Shown piece after piece: positions 9,573-20,938 of a stretch of DNA of 64,000 nucleotides. Position 1 is the stretch's first letter. Each line of letters starts with the position of its first letter. The notes under the pieces were generated by a model. That model was given only the letters and a program-made list of their open reading frames with translations, ran no database searches and was not told the DNA's origin. Source of the DNA: Tabrizicola sp. (GTDB lineage: Bacteria; Pseudomonadota; Alphaproteobacteria; Rhodobacterales; Rhodobacteraceae); the NCBI RefSeq assembly GCF_030373185.1, contig NZ_JAUCZH010000002.1, positions 124,001 through 188,000 of the forward strand. Reading direction: 5' to 3'. The translations under genes and the position numbers were made by a program.

Positions 9573-10321
9573 TCCTCCCCCCATTCCTGCCGGGCCGCCT
9601 GACCCGCCTGACCGTCCTTGACCTTGGCCTCTTTGACGTGCGCGGTGGCGAACGTATCATCGGCATCCCCGCCTACCTTCTGGAAACCGACCATGGCGCG
9701 CGCATCTTGATCGACACCGGCTTTCCACCCGCCTATGCCACCGATCCCGGCATTGCCGACCGGGACGGCCTGCCCGTCTTTGGCCGCCTTGTGAACTTTG
9801 GCCCAGAGCAGACCGCCGCAGGCGCGCTTGGGCTTCTGGGGCTTGCGCCCAAGGATATCGACCTGCTGATCCTCAGCCATGGCCATATCGATCATGTCGG
9901 CTCGTTGCCCCTGTTCGCCCATGCGCCCGTCGTGCTGACCGCAGTTGAACGCAGCGACCCCAAACCCCGCTACTTCGGCACCGCCCGCCCGATCGACTGG
10001 CCCGACGCCACTTATCACCTGATCGACGCCGAAACGCCGGTCTGTGACGGGCTGACCCTGATCCCCACGCCCGGCCATACCCTTGGCCACCTGTCAGCCA
10101 TCCTTGATCTGCCCGAAACCGGCCGCGTGATCCTTGCCATCGACGCGCTCAACCGCGCCTCGGAACCCGGCGAACACTTCGCCGATGCCGAAGACCCCAA
10201 GGCAGCCCAAGCCTCGGCTGATCGCCTTCTGGCGCTTGGCGGGCCGGACGCGCTGCTGATCTACGGCCACGAACCATCGCAATGGCCGACCCTGCGCAAA
10301 GCGCCGGCCTTTTACGCCTGA
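9569..10321 (+). CDS. MBL-fold metallo-hydrolase
   Basis: A 250-residue metallo-beta-lactamase-fold hydrolase. The dinuclear metal site motif HGHIDH is at residues 104-109, with a second histidine in PTPGHTLGH (near residue 171), Asp near 191 and a late YGHE histidine. The overall plan and length resemble N-acyl-homoserine lactonases of the AiiA/AttM group, but that subgroup contains many uncharacterised enzymes. The GTG start at 9569 overlaps the preceding stop (GTGA), so it is translated together with the TraB/GumN gene. Confidence 0.85.
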   Translation: MILPPFLPGRLTRLTVLDLGLFDVRGGERIIGIPAYLLETDHGARILIDTGFPPAYATDPGIADRDGLPVFGRLVNFGPEQTAAGALGLLGLAPKDIDLLILSHGHIDHVGSLPLFAHAPVVLTAVERSDPKPRYFGTARPIDWPDATYHLIDAETPVCDGLTLIPTPGHTLGHLSAILDLPETGRVILAIDALNRASEPGEHFADAEDPKAAQASADRLLALGGPDALLIYGHEPSQWPTLRKAPAFYA

Positions 10322-10387
10322 CGCCAGCCCCCGGCCCCCGCCGAAAGGGGGCCGGGGGTGGGGGCCAGACAGCCCCCCCGCACCGGC

Positions 10388-10549
10388 TCAGCGATGCCCG
10401 CCCTTGCCCGGCACCAGCCCGCGCTTCGGCACCAGCTTCGGTCCCACAGGCCCCTTGGCCCCCTTCAGGGATGCGGGATCGAATCCCTTGGACTTCGGCA
10501 ATGGCTTCAGCCCCGCCATGGCGGGTTTTCCAGTCTTCTTGGTCGGCAT
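10388..10549 (-). CDS. Small basic Lys/Pro/Gly-rich protein
   Basis: A 53-residue reading frame too short for standard length filters. It begins MPTKKTGKPAMAGLKPLPK and ends LVPGKGGHR. It has 11 Lys and 2 Arg against a single Asp and no Glu, plus 9 Pro and 10 Gly and no Cys or Trp, so it is predicted disordered and strongly basic. A ribosome binding site AGGGGC lies 5 nt before the ATG, and an untranslated region with a CCGGGTTGCCGCCCGG hairpin precedes it. No family is recognised; a nucleic-acid-binding or ribosome-associated role would be a guess. Confidence 0.55.
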   Translation of the reverse strand: MPTKKTGKPAMAGLKPLPKSKGFDPASLKGAKGPVGPKLVPKRGLVPGKGGHR

Positions 10550-10607
10550 GTTCTGCCCCTGTCTTGAAATGGCGGTCAGCCGGGCGGCAACCCGGCACCA
10601 ATCGGCC

Positions 10608-10631
10608 TCAGGCCAGCGCGCGCTTGTCCAT
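10608..10631 (-). CDS. Possible 7-codon leader peptide upstream of the small basic protein
   Basis: ATG at 10631 reads MDKRALA then stop. It is preceded by a strong AAAGGAG ribosome binding site at about 10-nt spacing and followed, 58 nt later, by the 53-residue gene, with a GC-rich hairpin between the two. That arrangement is that of a leader peptide, but a 7-codon frame can occur by chance. Confidence 0.25.
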   Translation of the reverse strand: MDKRALA

Positions 10632-10836
10632 TGTCAGGGTGCTCCTTTGGCGAAGGGCTTCAATCCGGGGCGAGCGGCCCCTGTTCATGGCCCCATTCGG
10701 GGCGTCAGACGGTCAGTTCCATGCCACGAATACTCCTCTGCCAAGGTTGCGATCATGCCACATTCGCCCCCGCGTGACAATCACCCCCCCTTCGCCTATA
10801 CCGCGCCCGAAACCGCCACCCAAAGGTATTCTTCCC

Positions 10837-11754
10837 ATGACCACGCTTGTCTTCGGCCACAAATCCCCCGACACCGATTCCACCGGCTCGCCCATCATCT
10901 GGGCCTGGTATCTCAATGAAACCGGCACCCCGGCGAAACCCGTTCTGCTGGGCGAACCCAATACCGAAGCCGCCTTCGTGCTGCGTCACTGGAGTCTGGA
11001 AAAACCCGAGATCATCACCGACGTCACCGCCGACGACAAGGTCGTGATCGTCGACACCAACAACCCCGCCGAACTGCCCCCCTCGATCAACGACGCGAAG
11101 ATTCAAGCCATCATCGACCATCACCTGCTGGTCGGCGGCATCAAGACGAAGAACCCGATCGACATCACCATCCGCCCGCTGGCCTGCACCGCCACCATCA
11201 TGCATGACCTGATGGGCGACACGCTGGCCAAGGCCCCGAAAGCCATCAAGGGCGCGATGCTGTCCTGCATCGTTTCCGACACGCTGGAATTCCGCTCGCC
11301 CACCACCACACCGCATGACCGCGCCGTCGCTGAAAAGCTGGCCGCCGATCTGGGTGTTTCGATCAACGACCTCGCGACGAAGATGTTCGAGGCAAAATCC
11401 GATGTCTCCGCCTTCTCTGACGCGGAACTCCTGCGGATGGACAGCAAGGAATACACCGTTGCCGGCAAGGAACTGCGCGTCTCGGTCCTTGAAACCACTG
11501 CGCCGAAGGTCGTGCTTGACCGCAAGGCCAGCCTGATGGCCTCGATGGAGGGTGTGGCAAAGGAAGACGGCGCCGATCAGGTGCTGTTGTTCGTGGTCGA
11601 CATCATCCGCGAAGAAGCCACCCTTCTGGTCCCCAATGATCTGGTCAAACAGATGGCCGAGGCGTCCTTCGGCTGCACCGTGACGGGTGATACGGTCGTT
11701 CTGCCCGGCATCATGAGCCGCAAGAAGCAGATCATCCCGGCGCTGAAGCTCTGA
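10837..11754 (+). CDS. ppaC: Manganese-dependent inorganic pyrophosphatase
   Basis: A 305-residue class C (family II) pyrophosphatase that hydrolyses pyrophosphate and drives biosynthetic reactions forward. Metal-site motifs are GHKSPDTDS (His8, Asp12, Asp14), VDTNN near residue 72, and IIDHH near residue 90, characteristic of the DHH phosphoesterase superfamily. No regulatory CBS domains are present, so it is the short form. Start ATG 10837 was chosen for the exact family N-terminus MTTLVFGHKS. Confidence 0.96.
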   Translation: MTTLVFGHKSPDTDSTGSPIIWAWYLNETGTPAKPVLLGEPNTEAAFVLRHWSLEKPEIITDVTADDKVVIVDTNNPAELPPSINDAKIQAIIDHHLLVGGIKTKNPIDITIRPLACTATIMHDLMGDTLAKAPKAIKGAMLSCIVSDTLEFRSPTTTPHDRAVAEKLAADLGVSINDLATKMFEAKSDVSAFSDAELLRMDSKEYTVAGKELRVSVLETTAPKVVLDRKASLMASMEGVAKEDGADQVLLFVVDIIREEATLLVPNDLVKQMAEASFGCTVTGDTVVLPGIMSRKKQIIPALKL

Positions 11755-11773
11755 TTTCAGGGCTGTTGCGGAA

Positions 11774-11805
11774 CCTTCCGTCTCTACGCGCGTAGAGACG
11801 GAAGG
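11774..11805. repeat. 32-bp perfect palindrome after ppaC, with flanking direct repeat
   Basis: CCTTCCGTCTCTACGC followed directly by its reverse complement: 16-bp arms without a loop. It begins 19 nt after the ppaC stop. The right arm flows into GACGGAAGGAAGAC (11797-11810), repeated with one mismatch at 11819-11832. No run of T follows on either strand, so it is not a standard intrinsic terminator. Confidence 0.85.
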
Positions 11806-11862
11806 AAGACGCAACGAAGACGGAAAGAAGACAGCGGATTTGCCGCCGAAAGGGTGTCCCGA

Positions 11863-12753
11863 ATGACCGAAATCATCCGCTCGCTTGCCGACCTGAACGG
11901 CCGCCATGATGCGGTCTTCTGCGATCTCTGGGGCTGTCTGCACAATGGCAAGACGGCTTTCCCAGCGGCGGTGGCGGCCTTGCAGGGCTTTCGCCAGCGG
12001 GGCGGCAAGGTCGTGCTTCTGACCAACGCGCCGCGCCCGCAATCCAGTGTTATCAAGCAGTTGGATGGCCTTGGAGTGCCGCGTGACGCTTGGGAGATCG
12101 TGGTCACCTCGGGCGATGCGGCGCAGATGGGAATGATCTCGGGCGCGGTCGGTCGCCGCGTCCACCACATCGGCGCCCCGAAGGATGAGGTTTTCTTTAC
12201 CGACTTCGCAGATGATCTGGCAACTTACGCCAAAACGCAGCCGCCCATCACCCGCGTCGCGCTGAACGAAGCCGAAGGCATCGTCTGCACTGGTCTTTTC
12301 GATGATCTGACGGAAACCCCGGAAGATTACCGCGCGGCCCTTCTTTTGGGAAAAACTCTTGGCCTGCCAATGCTTTGCGCCAATCCTGACATCGTGGTCG
12401 ACATGGGCGACAAGCGGCTTTACTGCGCCGGGGCGCTGGCGCAAGCATATGAGGAAATGGGCGGAACTGCGCTTTACTTTGGCAAACCGCACCCCCCGAT
12501 CTACGACCTCGCCCGTCGCCGTCTGGGCGAAATCAGCAGTCTGTCTGACCCGCAGATCCTGTGCATCGGTGACGGCATCGGCACCGATGCACAGGGCGGC
12601 ATCTCGGAAGGGCTGGATACGCTGTTCATCACCGGCGGTCTTGCCGCCGAGGAATTCGGCCCGGACGTTGAAAACCCCAAGGCCGGGCTGTTGTCGGATT
12701 GGCTGAACGCCCGGCAACTGTCGCCCACATTTGCGATGGGGCGGTTGCGCTGA
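11863..12753 (+). CDS. HAD-family hydrolase (TIGR01459-type)
   Basis: A 296-residue HAD phosphatase of the NagD-like class II group. Motif I is DLWGCLHNG with the nucleophile Asp21; the usual second Asp of the DxD motif is Trp23, a substitution I associate with this TIGR01459-type subfamily. LTNAPRP (motif II), GKPHPPIYDLA (motif III) and CIGDGIGTDAQGG (motif IV) follow. Start ATG 11863 was preferred to GTG 11854 because a GAAAGGG site precedes it at the right distance. The physiological substrate is not established. Confidence 0.87.
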   Translation: MTEIIRSLADLNGRHDAVFCDLWGCLHNGKTAFPAAVAALQGFRQRGGKVVLLTNAPRPQSSVIKQLDGLGVPRDAWEIVVTSGDAAQMGMISGAVGRRVHHIGAPKDEVFFTDFADDLATYAKTQPPITRVALNEAEGIVCTGLFDDLTETPEDYRAALLLGKTLGLPMLCANPDIVVDMGDKRLYCAGALAQAYEEMGGTALYFGKPHPPIYDLARRRLGEISSLSDPQILCIGDGIGTDAQGGISEGLDTLFITGGLAAEEFGPDVENPKAGLLSDWLNARQLSPTFAMGRLR

Positions 12754-12874
12754 AATTCACCCGGTAACTTTCGTACTACATCGTTTGCATTATTGAACTT
12801 TTATTGCGCAACCAATTGCGCTGCGCTGCGGCATCTGCTACGGTTTCCCGGTCTCTGGAAGGGATTCGGTAACA

Positions 12875-13318
12875 ATGCTGGACAACATGCCACGCGGAAC
12901 AATCTGCATCGAAGACATCGAAATCGGCATGTCCCGGCATCTGCTGAAAACGGTAACCGACCGGGATATCGAACTTTTTGCCGAGGTCTCCACCGACAGG
13001 AACCCCGTCCACCTCGATGAGGCTTATGCCCAGGACACTATCTTCGAAGGCCGCATCGCCCACGGCATGCTGACCGCCGGCCTGATTTCGGCCGTCATCG
13101 GTGAACAGCTTCCCGGCCACGGCACCGTTTATCTTGGCCAATCCCTGCGCTTCATGGCCCCCGTCCGCCCCGGCGATACCGTCCGCGCCGAGGTCACCGT
13201 GACCGCGATCGACCACAGCAAACGCCGGGTGACCCTTGAAACCCAGGCCGCAGTCGGTAAAACCGTGGTCCTGAAGGGTGAAGCGCTGGTTCTGGCGCCC
13301 AGCCGCAAGTTCGACTGA
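12875..13318 (+). CDS. MaoC-like (R)-specific enoyl-CoA hydratase
   Basis: A 147-residue hotdog-fold hydratase of the MaoC/PhaJ type, adding water to trans-2-enoyl-CoA to give (R)-3-hydroxyacyl-CoA. The catalytic Asp41 and His46 lie in DRNPVHLDEAYA, followed by the conserved IAHGML segment. Such proteins supply PHA synthesis or act in acyl-CoA metabolism. The upstream 120 nt are less GC-rich than average and contain an inverted repeat GCGCAA-CCAA-TTGCGC at 12806-12821, possibly regulatory. Confidence 0.88.
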   Translation: MLDNMPRGTICIEDIEIGMSRHLLKTVTDRDIELFAEVSTDRNPVHLDEAYAQDTIFEGRIAHGMLTAGLISAVIGEQLPGHGTVYLGQSLRFMAPVRPGDTVRAEVTVTAIDHSKRRVTLETQAAVGKTVVLKGEALVLAPSRKFD

Positions 13319-13345
13319 CGGGGCCAGACCTCGACCAAGGGCGGG

Positions 13346-14269
13346 ATGCTACAGCATTATCAATGGCATGGGCTTGACCCGTCCACGCGTGGCGCCTCTG
13401 CCGCCATGGGCAATTTTGACGGAATCCACCGGGGCCATCAGGCCGTGATCGATCTTGCCCGTGGGCCTGCCCCCTTGGGAATCGTGACTTTCGAGCCGCA
13501 CCCCCGCCAATACTTCGCCCCTGACGCCCCCGCCTTCCGCCTGATGAACGCCGAGGCGCGGGCCAACCGGCTTGCCCGGCTAGGGGTCGAGTACCTGTTT
13601 CAGCTGCCCTTTGATGACACCCTCGCCAGCCTGACGCCTGAAGGTTTCGTGAAGCAGGTGCTGTCAGACGGCCTTGGGGTCTCCCATGTCGTGGTCGGCG
13701 CGGATTTCTGCTTTGGCAAGGGGCGCAAGGGCAAGGCTGCGGACCTTGCAAGACTTTGCGCGGAAAGGGATATCCGAACCACGATCTCGCCCCTCATCAC
13801 CCATGATCTGGCCGAGATTTCATCAACCAATATCCGCCGTGCGCTGACAGATGGCCGCCCGCGCGATGCCGCCGCCATGCTGGGCCACTGGCACCGCATC
13901 GAGGGTGAGGTGATCCACGGCGAAAAGCGCGGCCGTGACCTTGGCTATCCAACCGCCAACATGTCGGTTGACGGGCTGCATCTGCCGCGTTTCGGGGTCT
14001 ATGCCGTGCTGGTCGATATCCTGACTGGCCCGCAAAAGGGCAGTTACCACGGTGCCGCCAGCCTTGGCGTGCGCCCGATGTTCGGGCAAAACCGGCCCAA
14101 CCTTGAAAGTTTCCTCTTTGATTTCAAAGGTGATCTTTACGGCCAGCATCTTTCCGTCGCGCTGGTGGATTTCCTGCGGCCAGAGCTGAAGTTTGATGGC
14201 CTTCCCGCCCTGATCACTCAGATGGACGCAGATTGCGCGAAGGCCCGCGACATCCTTTCCAGCCTTTAG
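13346..14269 (+). CDS. ribF: Bifunctional riboflavin kinase / FAD synthetase
   Basis: A 307-residue enzyme that phosphorylates riboflavin to FMN and adenylates FMN to FAD. The N-terminal adenylyltransferase domain contains GNFDGIHRGH at residues 22-31 and ISSTNIRRAL near residue 153. The C-terminal kinase domain begins at about residue 185 (GEKRGRDLGYPTANM) and ends with VDFLRPELKFDG. Length and order match bacterial RibF. Confidence 0.96.
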   Translation: MLQHYQWHGLDPSTRGASAAMGNFDGIHRGHQAVIDLARGPAPLGIVTFEPHPRQYFAPDAPAFRLMNAEARANRLARLGVEYLFQLPFDDTLASLTPEGFVKQVLSDGLGVSHVVVGADFCFGKGRKGKAADLARLCAERDIRTTISPLITHDLAEISSTNIRRALTDGRPRDAAAMLGHWHRIEGEVIHGEKRGRDLGYPTANMSVDGLHLPRFGVYAVLVDILTGPQKGSYHGAASLGVRPMFGQNRPNLESFLFDFKGDLYGQHLSVALVDFLRPELKFDGLPALITQMDADCAKARDILSSL

Positions 14270-14308
14270 CCCCTTCCCTTTTCCGCCGCGCCACAGCACC
14301 TTGGCGCC

Positions 14309-14761
14309 ATGGAAAAGCTGCGCCCCCGGTTCTGGGAAACCGTCCCCCTGACAAAGATGACCCCCTCGGAATGGGAGGCGCTGTGCGACGGCTGCGGCAA
14401 ATGCTGCCTGAACAAGCTGGAGTATGAAGATACCGGCGAGGTGGCCTATACGCGCATCAGTTGCCGTCTGCTGGACGGCGAAAGCTGCCGCTGCATGGAC
14501 TATCCCAACCGCAAGGCGCTGGTGCCGGAATGTGTGTTCCTGACGCCGAAATCCCTGCCGAAGATCGCCTATTGGATGCCGTCAACCTGCGCCTACAAGC
14601 TTTTGTTCCAGAATAAAAAGCTGCCGGACTGGCACCCTTTGCTGACCGGTGATCCCGACAGCACCCACAAGGCGGGGCAGTCGGTCCGGGGGATCACCTT
14701 GCCGGAAAGCGAAGTGCCGGAAGATGATTGGGAAGACTATCTGTTCGAGGAAAACCCCTGA
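14309..14761 (+). CDS. YcgN/UPF0260-family cysteine cluster protein
   Basis: A 150-residue protein with a dense cysteine pattern: Cys26, Cys29, Cys32 and Cys33 (CDGCGKCC), Cys52, Cys60, Cys62, Cys75 and one near residue 95. This arrangement defines the UPF0260/YkgJ-like family, thought to bind metal, probably zinc or an iron-sulphur cluster. Its biochemical role is not known. The stop overlaps the next start by 1 nt. Confidence 0.9.
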   Translation: MEKLRPRFWETVPLTKMTPSEWEALCDGCGKCCLNKLEYEDTGEVAYTRISCRLLDGESCRCMDYPNRKALVPECVFLTPKSLPKIAYWMPSTCAYKLLFQNKKLPDWHPLLTGDPDSTHKAGQSVRGITLPESEVPEDDWEDYLFEENP

Positions 14762-15783
14762 TGCATTTCGCCTCTGACAACACCTCGGGGGCCGCGCCCG
14801 AAATCATGGCCGCCCTCATCCGCGCGAACGATGGCTACGCCCGCTCTTACGGGGCTGATGCCGCCATGGACCGGGTGACGGCGCTGCTGCGTGATCTGTT
14901 TCAGTCGCCCGAGGCCGTGGTGCATCTGGTCGCCACCGGCACGGCGGCAAATGCGCTTGCCATTGCCAGCCATTGCCCACCTTGGGGCGCGGTTTTCTGC
15001 CACACCCACGCGCATGTCGCCGAAGATGAATGCAATGCGCCCGAGTTTTATTCAGGTGCCAAACTGGTGCTGGTGCCAGGGAATCACGGCAAGATAGCAG
15101 CGGAAACCCTTGGTCATGCCCTCGCAACAACAGGGGAAGGTGGCGTTCACGGTGTGCAGCGCGGGATGCTGACGCTGACCAACGTGACCGAGGCGGGAAC
15201 CGTCTATTCCCCCAGCGAAATCAGCGCCCTGACCGCGCTTGCAAAGGCCTATGACCTGCCCTGCCATCTGGACGGCGCGCGTTTTGCCAATGCTCTGGCA
15301 GCGACCGGGGCCAGCCCGGCGGAAATGACGTGGCAGGCGGGAATTGACGTGCTGTCGCTTGGCGGGACGAAGAACGGCTGTCTGGGTGTCGAGGCTGTGG
15401 TGTTCTTCAACCCTGAAAAGGCTTGGGAATTTGAGCTTCGGCGCAAGCGGGGCGGGCATCTCTTCTCGAAGAACCGGTTCCTTTCCGCGCAGATGGAGGC
15501 TTATCTGACCGATGGCCTCTGGCTGCGGCTGGCGACCAGGGCCAATGCCATGGGGCAACGGCTTGCCGCTGGTCTGGCGGCAAAGCCGGGGGTTACCCAG
15601 GCGCATCCGGTTCAGGCAAACATGCAATTCCCGATGTGGCCCGAAGGCACTCATGCCCGGCTGGAACGCGGGGGCGCGGTCTATAACAGCATCCCCGTTG
15701 CCAAAGGGCGAGAAGCCGCCCGGCTGGTGACCAGTTGGTCCACCACCGAGGCCGACGTGGACAGTTTTCTTGCGGCGTTCTGA
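14761..15783 (+). CDS. ltaE: Low-specificity L-threonine aldolase / beta-eliminating lyase family
   Basis: A 340-residue PLP enzyme of the threonine aldolase family that splits L-threonine or allo-threonine into glycine and acetaldehyde. The Schiff-base Lys204 sits in SLGGTKNGCLG, with the PLP-binding HLDGARFANA near residue 169. Start ATG 14761 overlaps the preceding stop and gives the family N-terminus MHFASDNTSG. The beta-eliminating lyase superfamily also contains other activities, so the substrate is by homology only. Confidence 0.88.
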   Translation: MHFASDNTSGAAPEIMAALIRANDGYARSYGADAAMDRVTALLRDLFQSPEAVVHLVATGTAANALAIASHCPPWGAVFCHTHAHVAEDECNAPEFYSGAKLVLVPGNHGKIAAETLGHALATTGEGGVHGVQRGMLTLTNVTEAGTVYSPSEISALTALAKAYDLPCHLDGARFANALAATGASPAEMTWQAGIDVLSLGGTKNGCLGVEAVVFFNPEKAWEFELRRKRGGHLFSKNRFLSAQMEAYLTDGLWLRLATRANAMGQRLAAGLAAKPGVTQAHPVQANMQFPMWPEGTHARLERGGAVYNSIPVAKGREAARLVTSWSTTEADVDSFLAAF

Positions 15784-15900
15784 CGTGGCAAGCCTGCAAA
15801 GGGGGTGGATTCTTCCCCAGAACCGGGCAAGCTTCGGTTTGCAATGGCCCGGCCGGGTGATAAGCGAAGGCACCGACTCCCCACCCATTTCGGAGCTGCC

Positions 15901-16920
15901 ATGCCCGCCGTCACCGAACCGAAACTGATCGCCGGAAACGCCAATCTTTCGCTGGCGAAATCCATTGCCCGAAGAATGTCCATGCACCGGGGGATGAGCG
16001 TCAATCTGGTCGATGCCCGGGTTGAACGCTTCAACGATCAGGAAATCTTCGTCGAGGTGTTCGAGAATGTCCGGGGTGAGGACATGTACATCATCCAGTC
16101 CACCTCGAACCCGGCCAACGACAACCTGATGGAATTGCTGATCATGACCGACGCGCTGCGCCGGTCTTCGGCAAGCCGGATCACCGCTGTGATCCCTTAT
16201 TTCGGCTATGCCCGGCAAGACCGCCGCGCCAAGGCCCGCACACCGATCACCGCCAAGCTGGTCGCCAACATGATCGCAGAGGCAGGGGTAGACCGTGTGC
16301 TGACGCTGGACCTGCATGCCGCGCAGATTCAGGGCTTTTTCGATATTCCGGTGGACAACCTTTACGCCAGCCCGGTCTTCGCGCTGGACATCGAGCACCA
16401 GTTCCGCGGCCAGATGAATGACATCATGGTCGTCTCACCCGACGTCGGCGGCGTTGCCCGCGCGCGCGAACTTGCCAAGCGGATCAACGCCCCCCTGGCC
16501 ATCGTCGACAAGCGGCGCGAAAAGGCCGGAGAGATTGCCGGTATGACCGTTATCGGCGATGTGCGCGGCCACAAGTGCATCATCGTTGACGACATCTGCG
16601 ACACAGCCGGAACCCTGTGCAAGGCAGCCGAAACGCTGATGGAGGCCGGCGCGACCGAGGTTCACAGCTACATCACCCATGGCGTCCTGTCTGGCCCGGC
16701 GGTCGAGCGGGTGCAGAACTCTGTCATGAAATCTCTGGTGATCACTGACAGCATCGAGGCGACCGACAAGGTGAAGGCGGCAAGCAACATCCGCATCGTC
16801 CCAACGGCGCCAATGTTTGCGCAGGCGATCCTGAATATCTGGGGTGGGATGTCGGTGTCGTCGCTGTTCGAGACCGATACGCTGGTTCCGATCTACGAAG
16901 GACTCTATCAGCGGAGCTAA
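15901..16920 (+). CDS. prs: Ribose-phosphate pyrophosphokinase (PRPP synthetase)
   Basis: A 339-residue enzyme making phosphoribosyl pyrophosphate from ribose 5-phosphate and ATP, feeding purine, pyrimidine, histidine and tryptophan synthesis. Characteristic segments are [20 protein letters not shown] near residue 138 and the PRPP-binding loop [11 protein letters not shown] near residue 225. Start ATG 15901 was chosen as the family start. Confidence 0.97.
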   Translation: MPAVTEPKLIAGNANLSLAKSIARRMSMHRGMSVNLVDARVERFNDQEIFVEVFENVRGEDMYIIQSTSNPANDNLMELLIMTDALRRSSASRITAVIPYFGYARQDRRAKARTPITAKLVANMIAEAGVDRVLTLDLHAAQIQGFFDIPVDNLYASPVFALDIEHQFRGQMNDIMVVSPDVGGVARARELAKRINAPLAIVDKRREKAGEIAGMTVIGDVRGHKCIIVDDICDTAGTLCKAAETLMEAGATEVHSYITHGVLSGPAVERVQNSVMKSLVITDSIEATDKVKAASNIRIVPTAPMFAQAILNIWGGMSVSSLFETDTLVPIYEGLYQRS

Positions 16921-17008
16921 GATGCAACGTCCCGCTTTCGTGCCTGTTCGGTCCATTTTCAGCCACAATGGCCGTTCATCACCGGGATTGTCCCGAAGGT
17001 GAGGTGTC

Positions 17009-18073
17009 ATGAGCGGAACGGTGACGAGAACTTTTGACGCAAGCAGAGAGGTCTTTCGCCGCCATCTGCTGCTTGCGGTGCTGGTGACGCTCTATTGCCT
17101 GCTGGCTGCATGGCTTAGCCAGGCGCATGGTCTGGCGGTCAAGACAGGCACCGCTGGTGTGCTGGTCATGAACTTCCTGACCAAGGTGCCGCAGATGATC
17201 TTCTTCGTCCTGTTCTGGCGGCTGCTTTATCATACCTACATCGCCCGCGTCCCGGACCGCATGGAAGCGCTGAAGGAAGATGTCCGGCTTTTCATGTCCG
17301 ATCGTGATCGGTTCGTGGGCGGCGCAATCGCCACGATCCTTATGGCGCTGTCGCTTATGGCCTTTGCACAGCTCAAATCACTGATCCCGGCGATGCAGCC
17401 TTTTGTCTGGGATGAGTATTTTGCTGAGTTGGACCGACTGCTGCACTTTGGCAGCGATCCCTACAACTTTGTTCACACTGTCTTCGGCTGGCACTATTCC
17501 CTGTCGTTCTTTACGGGAATGTACAACGTCTGGCTGTTCGTCGTCTATTTTGCCCTGTTTGGTAGCTGTTTCATGACGACCGGGTCAGTGCCGCGGATGC
17601 AATTCCTGATTGCCTTCCTGCTGATATGGGCTGTTGGGGGCAACTTTCTGGCAACCGCCTTTTCTTCGGCTGGTCCACCCTATTTTGCCTCTCTTGGTCT
17701 TGGCGACAGCTTCGCCCCATTGTTCGGACTGCTTGACGCTCATGCCGCGACAGGCGCGCTCAGTGTGGTCGAGACGCAGGACGTGCTGTGGGCCATGTAT
17801 TCCGCGCCGAACAGCCTGAATACGATATCGGCTTTCCCAAGCATGCATGTGGCGTCTTCGGTCCTGATGGCGATCTTCGGGTTTCAAGTGTCGCGCTGGC
17901 TTGGCATCAGTCTGGCGGCCTTCGCCGCCTGCATCATGATCGGCTCTGTTCTGCTCGGCTGGCATTATGCCGTGGACGGTTACGCCGGGGCGCTGATCGC
18001 GGTGACGGGCTGGAAAGCGGCAGGATGTCTGGTGCGCTGGCGCAACGGGCCGTTCCCGAATGAGGTGCGCTAG
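17009..18073 (+). CDS. PAP2-family membrane phosphatase
   Basis: A 354-residue multi-spanning membrane protein of the phosphatidic-acid-phosphatase 2 superfamily. The three active-site motifs are SSAGPPY near residue 222, FPSMHVASS with His280, and GWHYAVDGY with His319 and Asp323. This layout resembles Ipt1/Aur1-like inositolphosphotransferases as well as lipid phosphatases, so the exact lipid substrate is open. It is preceded by GAAGGTGAGG and followed by a shared terminator that also serves the convergent atp operon. Confidence 0.82.
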   Translation: MSGTVTRTFDASREVFRRHLLLAVLVTLYCLLAAWLSQAHGLAVKTGTAGVLVMNFLTKVPQMIFFVLFWRLLYHTYIARVPDRMEALKEDVRLFMSDRDRFVGGAIATILMALSLMAFAQLKSLIPAMQPFVWDEYFAELDRLLHFGSDPYNFVHTVFGWHYSLSFFTGMYNVWLFVVYFALFGSCFMTTGSVPRMQFLIAFLLIWAVGGNFLATAFSSAGPPYFASLGLGDSFAPLFGLLDAHAATGALSVVETQDVLWAMYSAPNSLNTISAFPSMHVASSVLMAIFGFQVSRWLGISLAAFAACIMIGSVLLGWHYAVDGYAGALIAVTGWKAAGCLVRWRNGPFPNEVR

Positions 18074-18130
18074 GCCGCCAGATTGCGCCGGGCTGATGCT
18101 GCAAGACCCCAGGCAATAGAATGAAGACCC

Positions 18131-18179
18131 AAAAAGCAAAGGCCCCGACAAGCGCGGGGCCTTTGGTCTATTGCTTTTT
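18131..18179. terminator. Bidirectional terminator between PAP2 gene and atpC
   Basis: Stem AAAGGCCCCG (18138-18147) / CGGGGCCTTT (18155-18164), flanked by AAAAAGCAA and TTGCTTTTT, which can extend pairing or serve as U runs. Suitable for termination in both directions between converging transcripts. Confidence 0.85.
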
Positions 18180-18187
18180 GGCTGGTG

Positions 18188-18580
18188 TCAGAGACCGACC
18201 GCCTCACGCAGGGCCGCAAGATCAGAAGCGGTCTTGTCCGCCGTGTCCTTGTCAGCGGTAATCGCTGCGGCTGCGTTCACGTCGGCCACCAAGGCATCAA
18301 GCGTCGCCGAGGTCAGTTCTTCGACCGGCACCGCCTGTTCTGCCAAAACCGAAATGCCGGTGGCGGTGATCTCGGCGAAACCGCCGGTCACGACATAGGC
18401 CTTCGTCCCCTCTGCGCCGGCAACCCGAAGGACACCGGGACGCAGGGTGGTGATGGTGGGGGCATGCCCCTCCATCGCCGTCATGTCACCCATCGCGCCG
18501 GGGATCTGAACCTCGGTCGCGGGGAACGAGGCCAGCCGACGTTCCGGGCTGACGAGGTTGAATTGCACGGACCCTGCCAT
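18188..18580 (-). CDS. atpC: ATP synthase F1 subunit epsilon
   Basis: A 130-residue epsilon subunit. It begins [16 protein letters not shown] and carries the N-terminal beta-sandwich (residues 1-85, with [21 protein letters not shown]) and a short alpha-helical C-terminal region. It is part of the central stalk and regulates hydrolysis. It is the last gene of atpHAGDC, 9 nt after atpD. Confidence 0.96.
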   Translation of the reverse strand: MAGSVQFNLVSPERRLASFPATEVQIPGAMGDMTAMEGHAPTITTLRPGVLRVAGAEGTKAYVVTGGFAEITATGISVLAEQAVPVEELTSATLDALVADVNAAAAITADKDTADKTASDLAALREAVGL

Positions 18581-18589
18581 GGTTCCCCC

Positions 18590-20916
<2,327 letters not shown>

Positions 20917-20938
20917 CTGCCTACTCCTTCAAGGGCGC

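Noticed and set aside
9569..10321. MBL-fold protein named as a quorum-quenching lactonase
   Set aside because: The fold and metal motif fit, but the same motif occurs in many other hydrolases, and there is no luxI/luxR context.
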